Assembly (NCBI RefSeq): GCF_007725405.1
Contig: NZ_CP042163.1
Location: forward strand, 2,728,001-2,792,000
DNA: 64,000 nucleotides
Origin: Shouchella miscanthi
GTDB lineage: Bacteria; Bacillota; Bacilli; Bacillales; Bacillaceae_D
Direction of reading: 5' to 3'
A program made the translations under genes and the position numbers. The notes beneath the pieces were generated by a model, which did no database searches, was not told the origin of the DNA, and was given only the letters and a program-made list of their open reading frames with translations. Positions 8,549 through 17,393 of this stretch are shown here, one piece after another (within the stretch, counting starts at the first letter, position 1; each line of letters begins with the position of its first letter).

Positions 8549-8576
8549 GTCGCACTCGAATAGTGCGGCTTTTTTT
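8549..8576 (+). terminator. Terminator after the Cys-rich gene
   Basis: An 8-bp stem (8549-8556 with 8562-8569), 5-nt loop, then seven T (8570-8576). Confidence 0.85.
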
Positions 8577-8680
8577 CTGTTCTTACGTTCCAAATGGACA
8601 GATGCACAGCTTTTTCTTCTTATTTTCGAAACTGTCTCATAGACTGTAGCAAGGGAAATTAAAAAAGTGAGGCGGTTTAA

Positions 8681-9409
8681 TTGACGGAAAAACGAATGAA
8701 TACGTTAGATAAAAAAATCATTCAACTTAATCAAAAAATTCTTCACTATCGTTCAGAGGTAGTAAAACAAGATCGACTATTAACAGATCAACGTAAACGA
8801 ATTCATGACCAAGATGCGGTGATTGAAGAATTAACACTTCGTTTAGAGGAATTAGCGAATGATCCGGCTGTTTCGGAAGCGATCTCCTCACCAAAAGTAG
8901 AGGATCCCCCTTCATTAGGGGACAATGACATTCAAGTAGACTCGTTTTTCACGTATGCAATTATGGCCCCCTTTGAAACAAATGAAGAGGAGCCCTTCGT
9001 CATTAAAGGACATATGATCATTGAAAACCGAGGAGCATCTCCTTTAGTTAATCCAGTAATTTGTTTAAGTTTCAATAAACCCGAACTCGCCAATTTATCA
9101 GGAAGGATCGAACGTTCAAAGAACAATCTGCAGCACTATTCCGTATCTCGAGAAGGCGTAACAGATACGTGGAAATTTGTTGAGGAACAAGCCGATAAGC
9201 ACGCAAAACAAACAGGACAATTCTGGCTATCACCTCCTATTGACGAAATCCCACCACGATCATCTATAACCTTTTCCGACTTTGAAGTGGTGATTCCAGC
9301 AGTTAAAAAAAACACTTCCCTTTCTTTACAAATTACAGGGTTTGTATATGGAGCGGATTTAACTGAAGGAAAAGCGTCTTTAAATACGATTGCCTTAACC
9401 GTGTCATGA
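8681..9409 (+). CDS. Coiled-coil plus beta-domain protein of unknown function
   Basis: A 242-aa protein. Residues about 5-70 form a coiled coil rich in K, Q, L and E. Residues about 90-240 alternate hydrophobic residues with turns, like a beta-sandwich with no catalytic motif visible. TTG at 8681 is taken as start because GAGGCGG lies 6 nt upstream; the in-frame ATG at 8696 has no site. The last codons overlap the ATG of the CgeB-like gene as ATGA, so the two are translationally coupled and their products may act together, perhaps as spore-surface scaffold and glycosyltransferase. Confidence 0.65.
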   Translation: MTEKRMNTLDKKIIQLNQKILHYRSEVVKQDRLLTDQRKRIHDQDAVIEELTLRLEELANDPAVSEAISSPKVEDPPSLGDNDIQVDSFFTYAIMAPFETNEEEPFVIKGHMIIENRGASPLVNPVICLSFNKPELANLSGRIERSKNNLQHYSVSREGVTDTWKFVEEQADKHAKQTGQFWLSPPIDEIPPRSSITFSDFEVVIPAVKKNTSLSLQITGFVYGADLTEGKASLNTIALTVS

Positions 9410-10345
9410 ATCTTTTATTCCTTACATCTCCTTTTGGTGGGGTCTATCCTTTTTTTGAAAACGCATTAAAAAAAGGATTAACGGTATTTGCTACTGTCTA
9501 CACCCAATCTTATACTGCCTGTAACGGTCAAACACTGGTCCGGTTTTGTCGACAAAACCAGGTCGATTGGATCGTAACATTTAATGGTTATTTTTTTTCA
9601 GCTAAAGACAAAGACCTTTTTCATGCAAATCAGCTTCCTCCATTAGCAGTTTGGTTAACGGAAGAGCCTTATTACACTTCATCTTCGCTCGATGTGCTTA
9701 CATTCGCTACAGTAGCATGGTCTGTCGAATCTGCGTCCGCTGCATTTTACAACAATCATTCTACACCCATTTCTGTCACTTATGTACCCCTTGGTTACGA
9801 TGATCAATCGTTTTATCCTGCAAAGAACAACGGTGTTCCACACTATGATCTTACGTTTGTTGGCTACCCATATGAAAGTCGAATGACTTGGTTAAAGCAA
9901 ATTGACCAGCACTTTTCGTTAAAGGTGGCCGTTGTTGGACCTTGGCAGAAGGATGACCTTCCATCTAAAGCCGACCACATCGCCACCTGGTTATCACCTG
10001 AAAAGGTAGGCAGGCTCTATCGCCAATCGCGCGTTGTCTTAAATAGTTATCGAACTGGAAACAAAGACATTGAAGCTAGAAGTATAAACAATCGTACGTT
10101 TGAAATTGCCGCTACAGCAACATGTCAACTTAGTGAATACCGAAGTGGAATTCGAGATTTTTTTTCACCAACGGACATTGCCACATTTACGAATTCAGAG
10201 AATTTGCGAACCCAACTTCAGAAATTATTAGAAAACGACGATATTCGTACTCAGTACGCCCTTTCAAGCCCAAAAAGTTGCAGAGCATACGTTTTACCAT
10301 CGGGCTCAGCAACTTTATAAAGAGCTTCACTCTTACTACTCGTAA
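9406..10345 (+). pseudogene. CgeB-like spore maturation glycosyltransferase, frameshifted near its C-terminus
   Basis: The intact frame runs 9406-10320 and resembles the CgeB family of glycosyltransferases that modify the B. subtilis spore surface. The C-terminal signature NRTFEIAATATCQLSEYR is at codons 227-244. After codon 288 the sequence departs from the family. One base removed from the CCCAAAAA run (10269-10276) restores A-L-S-S-Q-K-V-A-E-H-T-F-Y-H-R and carries the frame to TAA at 10343-10345. EHT(F/Y)xHR is the expected family ending. So one inserted base (real, phase-variable or a read error) replaces the last 22 or so residues with 15 unrelated ones. The catalytic core could still fold. 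Confidence 0.75.
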
Positions 10346-10362
10346 GAGTGAAGCTCTTCTTT
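10320..10362 (+). terminator. 17-bp hairpin between converging genes
   Basis: A perfect 17-bp inverted repeat (10320-10336 with 10342-10358), 5-nt loop, followed by CTTTTG. It covers the restored stop of the CgeB-like gene and the stop of the GT4 gene opposite, so it probably terminates both. Confidence 0.75.
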
Positions 10363-11393
10363 TGTTAAGCATCTTTTTTTGAGCTGTTCATAAAGAGCTG
10401 CTCCTGAGACCTCTTCCACGACCCATCCTCTCCCAATGGTTTTAACAGCTTCTGCTTGTGCACCTAAATTGAAAACAAGAACAGGATAACCTAACTTAAT
10501 TGCTTCGTGTGTGGTGTAAGAAAAGGTTTCTGGAACGACGGACGGGATACAAATCAAATCAATTTGATCTTCGATTAACAGTGCTTCTAAATTTTCTCCA
10601 TTATAAGGACCACGCTCAATGATTCTTCTTCTCTGCTTTAATGATGATGCGAGATCCCCATAGGAATAGAGTGCTAACGGAAGAGGGGCTTGATCAAGGT
10701 GATCTAGCAGTTGAGCCACAACATCCTCTCCCTTATGTAAAAAGAGGTTGCCCAGAAAGCCAAGACGAAGTTGCTTATGGTTCTGTTGGTCATGCTTTCG
10801 AATTTGTTTTTGTTTCAATGGGGCAAGGAGTGGGGAATAACAGTAATTTGTAAATCAGGGAAATAGGTTAGGTACATCTCTTTTGTCGAGACACTAGGGG
10901 CAACAATGGCAGATGCTTTTTTATAAAGCGAGTGGTAGCGATTTCTCCATTCATCGACCGTAAAAGAAGGACCTCCTGCTTTTACCAATATAGATCTAGT
11001 TGCTGTTTCTGTTATGCAACCTTCGCAAACTGTACTATCTTTTTCCATTCCACAATAGCGACGGTTATTATTAATAAAAAAAACATTTGGACAAACCCCA
11101 AAAAAATCATGAAGACATACCGTATACGGACAACCAAGCACTTGCAACAGCATCTCAACGTCACCAAATGGAAAGCCCCATAAATGATGAAGCTCTATTT
11201 TTTTAATGGAGAGATTTTTTAATCGATTGATAAGCGGATAAATGGATGAGTAGGTTTCCTTTTTAGCATTGCTCCATACAAGTCGGAACTGGCGCGCAGT
11301 TGCAACGCATTAAATTGTCATATCATCTAATCGTGTTTGGATATACTGACTAACGCCCCCGCCACCGTTATGGTGCATAAGAAGGGTGTACAT
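10336..11393 (-). pseudogene. GT4-family glycosyltransferase broken by a stop and a frameshift
   Basis: Three collinear pieces rebuild one glycosyltransferase of about 350 aa. From ATG 11393 the first 27 codons hold a GGGG sugar-nucleotide loop (MHHNGGGGVSQYIQ), then TAA at 11312-11310. The same frame continues past it with conserved sequence (IELHHLWGFPFGD, then HDFFGVCP) to a TGA near 10817. One base short in the CCCC run at about 10818-10821 shifts to the final frame, which carries LRLGFLGNLFLHKGED and the C-terminal PSVVPETFSYTTHEAIKLG motif. The gene starts 3 bp after yjcA and was presumably co-transcribed with it. Two separate lesions make a true pseudogene likelier than one read error. 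Confidence 0.75.
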
Positions 11394-11396
11394 TTG

Positions 11397-11723
11397 TTAA
11401 ATCCTTCTTGAGACGGACTCAATAATAGCGGCTCCATACGCAATGCTGAGACAAAGAAAAATCGGAAAAAAGAAGCTTGGCAGGCACCAAAAGCCAATAA
11501 AAAAGAATACTGCTACCCACACACTTGTACACCAATAACACGACAGTAATGAGCCAATAAACTTACGTAAACCTTTCCCTTTCGGGTATGCATACAAGGT
11601 TCCATCTTCTTCTTTCAACTGAATAAAAGAATTGCGAAACCATTCCATAATATCGTCGGTGACAAAGAGCCTTGTCATTCTTGCTGTTGCTAATAATAAA
11701 ATCAACCATTCAAACCACGTCAT
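11397..11723 (-). CDS. yjcA: DUF1360 sporulation membrane protein (YjcA-like)
   Basis: A 108-aa protein with an N-terminal membrane helix (about 3-17) and two more after residue 60. The SCYWCTSVW motif is typical of DUF1360 proteins, known in B. subtilis as sporulation-expressed YjcA and YngL. ATG 11723 is chosen for the GAGGAGG site just upstream; the longer frame to 11789 would run through this site. Its stop lies 3 bp before the start of the broken GT4 gene, so both share a transcript. Molecular function unknown. Confidence 0.75.
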   Translation of the reverse strand: MTWFEWLILLLATARMTRLFVTDDIMEWFRNSFIQLKEEDGTLYAYPKGKGLRKFIGSLLSCYWCTSVWVAVFFFIGFWCLPSFFFPIFLCLSIAYGAAIIESVSRRI

Positions 11724-11793
11724 TGCCGACGCCTCCTCTCCTTTATATATATGAGTATATGAAAGGAGATATGAAGATAGGGTTTGCATAAAA

Positions 11794-11821
11794 CAAAAAA
11801 GCGACCGATTACTTCGGTCGC
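11794..11821 (-). terminator. Terminator of fabI
   Basis: Stem of about 8 bp (11801-11808 with 11814-11821) with a T run on the minus strand (11800-11795), 8 bp after the fabI stop. Confidence 0.85.
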
Positions 11822-11829
11822 ATTAAAGA

Positions 11830-12609
11830 TTATACAAGAGATAGCGTGCTATAACCGCCATCTACATGAATGATTTCACCTGTAATTCCACGAGATAAAT
11901 CGCTAGCAAGAAAGAGGGCTGTGTCGCCAACCTCTTCTTGTGTCGTCGTTTTACGTAATGGTGCTTTTTCTTCAATCTCTTTTAGAACATCATTAAAGCC
12001 GCCAATTCCTTTTGCAGCAAGGGTACGAATCGGTCCAGCTGAAATGGCATTAACACGAATACCATCTTTTCCTAAATCATTTGCTAAATATTTTACACTT
12101 GCATCAAGTGCTGCTTTCGCTACGCCCATCACATTGTAGTTTTTCACAACGCGTTCGCCACCTAAGTACGTTAACGTCATCACGCTTCCACCTTCTGTCA
12201 TAAGCGGACGTGCTGCTTTACAGACAGCTGTTAGTGAATAGGCACTAATATTTTGAGCTAAAAGGTAGCCATCACGGGTAACGTTTAAATACTCGCCTTC
12301 TAATTCCTCTTTATTGGCGAAAGCAATACAGTGCGCAACACCAGAAATGGTTCCAACTTGTTCTTTAATGTCGTTAAACGTTGCATCAATTTCTTCGTCA
12401 CTCGAAATGTCACAAGGAAGAACGAGATGCTCTCCTTCAAGAGATTCAGCTAATGTTTTTACATTTTTTTCTAATCGTTCTCCTGCGTATGTAAAAACGA
12501 GTTTTGCACCGGCTTCGTCTAGTGATCGTGCAATTGCCCATGCAATGCTTCGCTTGTTCGCTACACCCATTACTACATATGTACGTCCAGTTAAATCAAT
12601 TGATTTCAT
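11830..12609 (-). CDS. fabI: Enoyl-[ACP] reductase FabI
   Basis: NADH-dependent enoyl-ACP reductase, last reductive step of each fatty-acid elongation round and the target of triclosan. At 259 aa it has the family length. Y148 plus the Tyr-x6-Lys pair (Y158, K165) are the active-site residues; GVANKRSIAWAIA (15-27) replaces the usual glycine-rich loop. A FapR-type operator lies between the start and the upstream gene, so malonyl-CoA-responsive control together with fabHF is expected. A GGAGGC site precedes the ATG. Confidence 0.97.
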   Translation of the reverse strand: MKSIDLTGRTYVVMGVANKRSIAWAIARSLDEAGAKLVFTYAGERLEKNVKTLAESLEGEHLVLPCDISSDEEIDATFNDIKEQVGTISGVAHCIAFANKEELEGEYLNVTRDGYLLAQNISAYSLTAVCKAARPLMTEGGSVMTLTYLGGERVVKNYNVMGVAKAALDASVKYLANDLGKDGIRVNAISAGPIRTLAAKGIGGFNDVLKEIEEKAPLRKTTTQEEVGDTALFLASDLSRGITGEIIHVDGGYSTLSLV

Positions 12610-12629
12610 CTGTTAAGCCTCCAATTTTT

Positions 12630-12646
12630 ATTATCAGGTACTAATA
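12630..12646 (-). promoter_or_regulatory. FapR operator in the fabI promoter region
   Basis: The minus strand reads ATTAGTACCTGATAATA. It matches the FapR pattern ATTAGTACCTGATACTAAT at nearly all positions and is the same core as the site before fabH at 39.6 kb. TTGACT at 12671-12666 may be the -35 box, within the end of the upstream gene. Confidence 0.75.
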
Positions 12647-12663
12647 GTTTATCACATTATTAA

Positions 12664-13605
12664 TCAGTCAACTAGCTTAGAAGGGAAAAAATCTTGATTC
12701 GTATCTTCTATCGCCATATCGGCACAAACCCGTTTCCAAGCTTTAGGCAGTGGGCTTTTGATTACATACCTTTCTCCAGTTAGCGGTTGTGTGAATGTTA
12801 GCTGGTAACAATGCAATGCTTGATGGGAAAAACATCGTTGATCGCCTCCGTATAAGCCATCTCCTAAAAGAGGAAAACCGATCGATTGAAGGTGAACGCG
12901 AATTTGATGCGTTCTCCCTGTTTGCAATTCAAGTTGAAGAAGACTTTCTTTCTGATTAGAGGCAATTCGTCTGTAATATGTAAGAGCTGGCTTGCCGTCA
13001 GCCCGTACTTCTCTTTCAATAATGCTTGAAGCTTTGCGACCGATTGGTGCGTTTATCGTTCCCTTTAATTTCGGTACACCCGTGACTACTGCTGAATAAT
13101 AACGTTTCAATTCACCTTGTTGCTGCGCTTTAGAAAGTAGATCGTGCGCATGACGATGTTTGGCAATCATTATTAATCCACTCGTTCCCCGATCTAGTCT
13201 GTTAACCGCATGAAACGTTGCCGCAATATCTTGTTTTTGGTAATAGTTCAACACTGCATTGGCTAGCGTATGATCAGGATGATCGTGGGAAGGAATGGTT
13301 GCCATCATGGCTGGCTTTTCCACGACGAGAAGGTCTGTGTCTTCATAATGAATGGTGAGTGCTATGTTTTGTGGCTTTAAAGATGAACTCACCTGCTCAT
13401 TAGGTAGACAAACTCGTACGTGATCTCCTTCTTTCACATATGCTCTAACAGTAACAGGCACATCGTTTAGAAAGATTTCGCCACCTTGAAACTTTATCGC
13501 AGACAGCAAACGCTTGGAGAGCTGTTTTTCTTCACGTAAAAAAGCGCGCAGTGAGAGATTTGCCTCACTTTTCCTAACGCGCCATTTTAGCTCCTTTTTA
13601 TTCAC
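12664..13605 (-). CDS. yjbO: RluA-family 23S rRNA/tRNA pseudouridine synthase (YjbO)
   Basis: Converts uridine to pseudouridine in structured RNA. A degenerate S4-like RNA-binding segment (about 14-75) precedes the catalytic domain. [13 protein letters not shown] carries the catalytic Asp (D138) of the RluA/RluD family; RTHQIRVHL follows near 225-235. 313 aa is normal for the group. The ATG overlaps the end of nadK by 8 bp, giving translational coupling in the sasB-nadK-yjbO unit. The exact target uridine cannot be told from sequence. Confidence 0.93.
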   Translation of the reverse strand: MNKKELKWRVRKSEANLSLRAFLREEKQLSKRLLSAIKFQGGEIFLNDVPVTVRAYVKEGDHVRVCLPNEQVSSSLKPQNIALTIHYEDTDLLVVEKPAMMATIPSHDHPDHTLANAVLNYYQKQDIAATFHAVNRLDRGTSGLIMIAKHRHAHDLLSKAQQQGELKRYYSAVVTGVPKLKGTINAPIGRKASSIIEREVRADGKPALTYYRRIASNQKESLLQLELQTGRTHQIRVHLQSIGFPLLGDGLYGGDQRCFSHQALHCYQLTFTQPLTGERYVIKSPLPKAWKRVCADMAIEDTNQDFFPSKLVD

Positions 13606-14398
13606 TGATAAACGACTCCTTCACACGCTTCCAAAACGGAAACGGACGAAAACGTGCAAAACGAACTTTTTCTTCCGCTACTCGACATTGAACGGTATCA
13701 ACATTTTCCTCATAATTTGGCACATTGAAATGATCAATCGTTACTTGAACGGATACATCATTTAATAATTTCAATAAACACGTATGATGTTGAGGCAACA
13801 CAAGTGGCGAACCCAACGTACGATAAACTCGATTATTAATCGAAGCCATCTCAGAAAGCTGAATCGATGCTAAGGATGGATGCAAAATAGCCCCACCTAA
13901 TGCTTTGTTATAAGCTGTGCTTCCTGACGGAGTTGACATACAAAGCCCGTCTCCTCTAAACGTTTCAAAGACCTCACCTTTTATTTCGACATTACATACT
14001 AGAGATCCTTCTGAACTTTTAATCGTTGACTCATTCAACGCTAAGTAGCGCCTTGAGGCTCGTCCATCTCGATACCGTATCACCACTTCTAATAAAGGAT
14101 ACTCAACAATTTGATAGGGCGTTTTAATGATATGTGTGACTAAGTGATCCGCTTCTTCTGGTACCCAATCTGCATAAAAACCAAGGTGCCCCGTATGTAT
14201 ACCTACAAAAGCCGTTTCTTCTAACCGGTGTGCATATAAATGAAATGCTTCAAGTAACGTGCCATCTCCACCTACAGTAATGACAATGTCTGGTTCTTCA
14301 TGATCGAGAATTAAATCCGCCTTAAGCAACTTTTCTTTCATTGACTCACATAAATCATTCGAAAGGTTATCCCCTCTCGAAGCAACTGAGAACTTCAC
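13598..14398 (-). CDS. nadK: NAD kinase
   Basis: Phosphorylates NAD+ to NADP+ (also called PpnK or NadF in bacilli). GGDGT at 43-47 is the nucleotide site; [10 protein letters not shown] and [16 protein letters not shown] follow. GTG at 14398 is the start: AGGAGG lies 8 nt upstream and the protein then begins V-K-F-S-V-A-S like its B. subtilis counterpart. The longer frame (to 14497) lies inside sasB in another frame and is not used. 266 aa. The gene lies 16 bp after sasB. Confidence 0.96.
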   Translation of the reverse strand: MKFSVASRGDNLSNDLCESMKEKLLKADLILDHEEPDIVITVGGDGTLLEAFHLYAHRLEETAFVGIHTGHLGFYADWVPEEADHLVTHIIKTPYQIVEYPLLEVVIRYRDGRASRRYLALNESTIKSSEGSLVCNVEIKGEVFETFRGDGLCMSTPSGSTAYNKALGGAILHPSLASIQLSEMASINNRVYRTLGSPLVLPQHHTCLLKLLNDVSVQVTIDHFNVPNYEENVDTVQCRVAEEKVRFARFRPFPFWKRVKESFISE

Positions 14399-14414
14399 GC
14401 CATTAGCCTCCTGC

Positions 14415-15038
14415 CTATCCTCTATTTTGGCGTTGTTTCGCGGTAATAATCCGCTGCGCCTCTTGAACTTCATCCCGAATAATGGACATTTCCTCATCTA
14501 GCCAAAATGCAGCTTCAGACGCTCGTTGCAACCGCATGTTAATATCATCAGGGATCTCTCCACTGTACTTATAACGTAATGAATGCTCAATCGTTGCCCA
14601 AAAGTTCATTGACATCGTTCGAATTTGCAATTCGACAATGACATTTTCTCTACCCTTAATCGTATGAACAGGATATTGGAGCATCATATGATAGGACCGA
14701 TAGCCACTCGGTTTCTTTTCTTTTATATAATCACGCTCAGAAACAATCACGAAATCCGTTCGAGATCGAATTAAATCAATAACTTTATCAATATCTTCTA
14801 CAAATTGGGTGACAATCCGAACACCACCAATATCTTGCATTTCCCCTAAACGATCAAGAGGGATTTGCTTGCGTTCTGCTTTATTTAAAATACTAGATAT
14901 TGGTTTTACTCGACCAGTAACAAATTCAATCGGTGTATGGAGAGATGTTTTTTGATATTGCTCACGAATTCCCTTTAATTTCACTTTTAACTCGTCTACC
15001 GCTTGCTTATAAGGAGTTAAGAAAGAATCCCAATCCAT
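14415..15038 (-). CDS. sasB: Small alarmone synthetase (RelQ/SasB type)
   Basis: A 207-aa single-domain (p)ppGpp synthetase, YjbM in B. subtilis. It transfers pyrophosphate from ATP to GDP or GTP. Synthetase motifs are visible: [22 protein letters not shown] and [17 protein letters not shown]. The hydrolase and TGS domains of long RelA/SpoT enzymes are absent. The C-terminal helix is rich in charged residues, as in tetrameric RelQ. It is followed closely by nadK and yjbO on the same strand. Confidence 0.95.
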   Translation of the reverse strand: MDWDSFLTPYKQAVDELKVKLKGIREQYQKTSLHTPIEFVTGRVKPISSILNKAERKQIPLDRLGEMQDIGGVRIVTQFVEDIDKVIDLIRSRTDFVIVSERDYIKEKKPSGYRSYHMMLQYPVHTIKGRENVIVELQIRTMSMNFWATIEHSLRYKYSGEIPDDINMRLQRASEAAFWLDEEMSIIRDEVQEAQRIITAKQRQNRG

Positions 15039-15059
15039 TTTTCATCACCTGCTTTTTCG

Positions 15060-15437
15060 CTATTCAAACACAGACTTCACAGCCAGTTCAAATGCTTCTC
15101 CGTAGTTTCCATTCCCTTGTATATTTTCTAACAAAAACGTCATTTCATCATTAAATTGCGCTAATGTCAAACGAGTACTTTCGTTCAATTTTAAATAGAA
15201 GGTTGTTTCGCTTTCATAACCTTTTTTCAACTCGGGCCAAACTTGTTCATCGAACCGTATGCCACGGAAGCCTTTATGATCTTCAATAATATACAAAAAT
15301 GCAAATTGATCAGAGTCCACTAAGATCCGCTCGCCGTCCTTTAAGTCATTCGCACTACGCTCGCTAACCTCCTGATTTAAATAGACCGTTGTTACCTCGT
15401 TTCCTACTTCAATTGATTGTACGTGTAAGTATTCCAT
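15060..15437 (-). CDS. yjbL: YjbL-like protein of unknown function
   Basis: A 125-aa acidic protein with no signal or membrane segment. Mixed alpha/beta pattern, no catalytic motif recognised. GGAGGGG precedes the ATG. Identity rests on position between sasB and the CYTH gene, as in B. subtilis. Confidence 0.7.
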   Translation of the reverse strand: MEYLHVQSIEVGNEVTTVYLNQEVSERSANDLKDGERILVDSDQFAFLYIIEDHKGFRGIRFDEQVWPELKKGYESETTFYLKLNESTRLTLAQFNDEMTFLLENIQGNGNYGEAFELAVKSVFE

Positions 15438-15537
15438 CTGACCCCTCCAACTTGCCTCTTTTTCCGATTATATCTTATCATAAATGAGAGCCAAAACACA
15501 CATGATGAGTATAAGCGAACGAAGGGTGAGACGATTA

Positions 15538-16119
15538 ATGACAACAGAAATGGAATATGAAGCGAAATCTCTTCTGACAAAAGAAGAATACGAGCAATTA
15601 CAACACGTCCTCGGTAAGAAACAACCACTTACTCAGCGAAACGAATATTTTGATACACAAGCATTTCATTTAAAGGATAAAACGGCCGCATTACGCATAC
15701 GAACGAAGGCAGGAAAAGCTGTCTTAACGTTAAAGCAACAAACAGACGAAGGTATGGTGGAAACCCATCAAAAACTAGAAGAAACCGATCAAGCTTTATT
15801 CCTTTCAGGAACATTGCCTGAAGGGGCTGTAAAAATAGCCATAGAATCCCTTCTTCCAAATACGTGCGTTTTTTATCCATACGGACAGTTGACTACACAC
15901 CGAATTACGTATCCATATAAAGACGGGTTACTTTGTCTCGATCACAGTGAATACAACCATCGAGAAGATTATGAGATTGAGTATGAAGGTACCTCGATGA
16001 TCCAAGCAGTTGAAGTGCTGACAGAGCTGTTACATCAACAGCAGATAACGTGTAAACCTGCTGCCAACAAAGTCGCTCGCTTCTTTTCCACCTCTCCTCA
16101 CTTTACCGATAGTAACTAA
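15538..16119 (+). CDS. yjbK: CYTH-domain triphosphatase-like protein (YjbK)
   Basis: A 193-aa protein of the CYTH/triphosphate tunnel family, which hydrolyses or binds polyphosphorylated substrates with a divalent metal. The hallmark ExExK is at E6-E8-K10 (EYEAKS); charged tunnel strands follow (LRIRTKAGKAVLTLKQQ, EYNHREDYEIEYE). ATG 15538 is chosen because AAGGGTGAG lies 7 nt upstream and it places ExExK at the N-terminus; the ATG at 15484 is too early. Divergent from yjbL. Confidence 0.9.
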   Translation: MTTEMEYEAKSLLTKEEYEQLQHVLGKKQPLTQRNEYFDTQAFHLKDKTAALRIRTKAGKAVLTLKQQTDEGMVETHQKLEETDQALFLSGTLPEGAVKIAIESLLPNTCVFYPYGQLTTHRITYPYKDGLLCLDHSEYNHREDYEIEYEGTSMIQAVEVLTELLHQQQITCKPAANKVARFFSTSPHFTDSN

Positions 16120-16130
16120 TTCGCAAGTAA

Positions 16131-16170
16131 CAAAAGGAACCAAGCGCACGAAACGTTTGGTTCCTTTTTG
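16131..16170. terminator. Bidirectional terminator between yjbK and the transglycosylase
   Basis: A 13-bp inverted repeat (CAAAAGGAACCAA, 16131-16143, with its complement at 16157-16170), A-rich at left and T-rich at right, between converging genes. Confidence 0.85.
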
Positions 16171-16812
16171 TTAGGCTTGCTGATAAGTACTCATTACTTT
16201 CGGTACATACGCTTGAGTTTCTTTAAATGGCGGTATTCCGTTGTATTTATCAACGTTACCTGGACCTGCATTATAGGCGGCTAGCGCTAGAGATACATTA
16301 CCATCGTAACGATTGAGCATATCTTTTATGTAACGTACGCCGCCTCGGATATTTTGTTCCGGATCAAATATCGATGTCACGCCAAGCCCTCTTGCAGTTC
16401 CGGGCATAAGCTGCATTAACCCGCTCGCCCCAGCAGAACTTACCGCTTTTTCATTAAAATTTGACTCATGCTTTATTATAGCCATCGTCAGCTTCGGATC
16501 CACTTGATATTCATTCGAAATCCGTTCAATTAAAGGCATATAGGCTTGAGCGTTTGCATCGACATTTTTAGATAAAGAAGCCCCATTTATCGATGAAGAG
16601 GCACCACTTCCTGCAGGCACCTGCTCTAACTGCTGATTAAATAAGGGCAATAAAAAAGGTAACGATAAAGAAGAAGATTGCGCAGAAGATGTTTGTTGCA
16701 TCGCCGTTGCCAAAAACGTGCTAAAATCAGTTTGATTCAAGGGCACTGTTTGAGCAGTGCTAGTGCTCACGCTATCATACCCTTGTGCTAGTGGCCAAAA
16801 ATGAATAGTCAA
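16171..16812 (-). CDS. yjbJ: SLT-family lytic transglycosylase (YjbJ-like)
   Basis: A 213-aa protein ending in a goose-type SLT domain (about 88-213): [14 protein letters not shown] with catalytic E116, then [21 protein letters not shown] and [15 protein letters not shown]. Such enzymes cleave peptidoglycan to 1,6-anhydro-MurNAc. The N-terminal 85 residues are Ser/Gln-rich with no clear signal peptide, so export is uncertain. The TTG start at 16812 has only a moderate AGGTGA site. Confidence 0.88.
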   Translation of the reverse strand: MTIHFWPLAQGYDSVSTSTAQTVPLNQTDFSTFLATAMQQTSSAQSSSLSLPFLLPLFNQQLEQVPAGSGASSSINGASLSKNVDANAQAYMPLIERISNEYQVDPKLTMAIIKHESNFNEKAVSSAGASGLMQLMPGTARGLGVTSIFDPEQNIRGGVRYIKDMLNRYDGNVSLALAAYNAGPGNVDKYNGIPPFKETQAYVPKVMSTYQQA

Positions 16813-16980
16813 CCTAGTTCACCTGCTTTTCACGTACATTTTCTTCTATTGTACAGGGATCTCCAAAAATAGACAATATGATTACCCTTTTTACTCGTTC
16901 TAAAACACATGATTTGCCCAACGTCGTAAACGTTGCTACAATAGAACTATGGTATTGATGTAAAAGGAGCGAGGGTAACC

Positions 16981-17376
16981 GTGCCTGACCAAAACAAAAC
17001 TAGCCCTTATGCTTTAATCGGTGGAGAAGCGACACTTGATTCTCTCGTTGAAGCTTTCTATGGCTACGTAAAAAACCATAGTGATTTAACTCATTTATTT
17101 CCTGACGATTTAACAGAAACAAAAGATAAGCAAAAAAAATTCTTAACGCAATTTTTTGGTGGTCCACAAGCATATACAGAGGAGTACGGTCATCCACGAC
17201 TGAGGGCTCGTCACATGCCATTTGTCATTAGCCCTGTTCAAGCGGATGCTTGGCTTGCCTGTATGGAAAAAGCGATGGACGACGTGCATTTATCAGGTGA
17301 TATTCGTGAATTTATGATGCAGCGACTTACACTTACCGCTCATCATATGGTAAATCACGCATCAGCACCAAGGTAA
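16981..17376 (+). CDS. yjbI: Group II truncated hemoglobin (YjbI)
   Basis: A 131-aa 2/2 globin that binds haem and O2. The proximal His is probably H78 in HPRLRARHMPF. The GTG start follows AAAGGAG and GAGGG. It sits 17 bp before spxH on one transcript, as in B. subtilis, where the pair links thiol-stress signalling to a haem protein. Confidence 0.93.
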   Translation: MPDQNKTSPYALIGGEATLDSLVEAFYGYVKNHSDLTHLFPDDLTETKDKQKKFLTQFFGGPQAYTEEYGHPRLRARHMPFVISPVQADAWLACMEKAMDDVHLSGDIREFMMQRLTLTAHHMVNHASAPR

Positions 17377-17393
17377 AAGAAAGGAGTTGTACC

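Noticed and set aside
10260-10280. Programmed +1 frameshifting as the explanation for the CgeB-like gene
   Set aside because: No stop codon or recoding stimulator lies at the shift, and the neighbouring GT4 gene has two lesions; mutation or read error is simpler.
10810-10825. Programmed -1 frameshifting in the GT4 gene
   Set aside because: A CCCC run could slip, but the same gene has an in-frame TAA 490 bp earlier, which points to decay.
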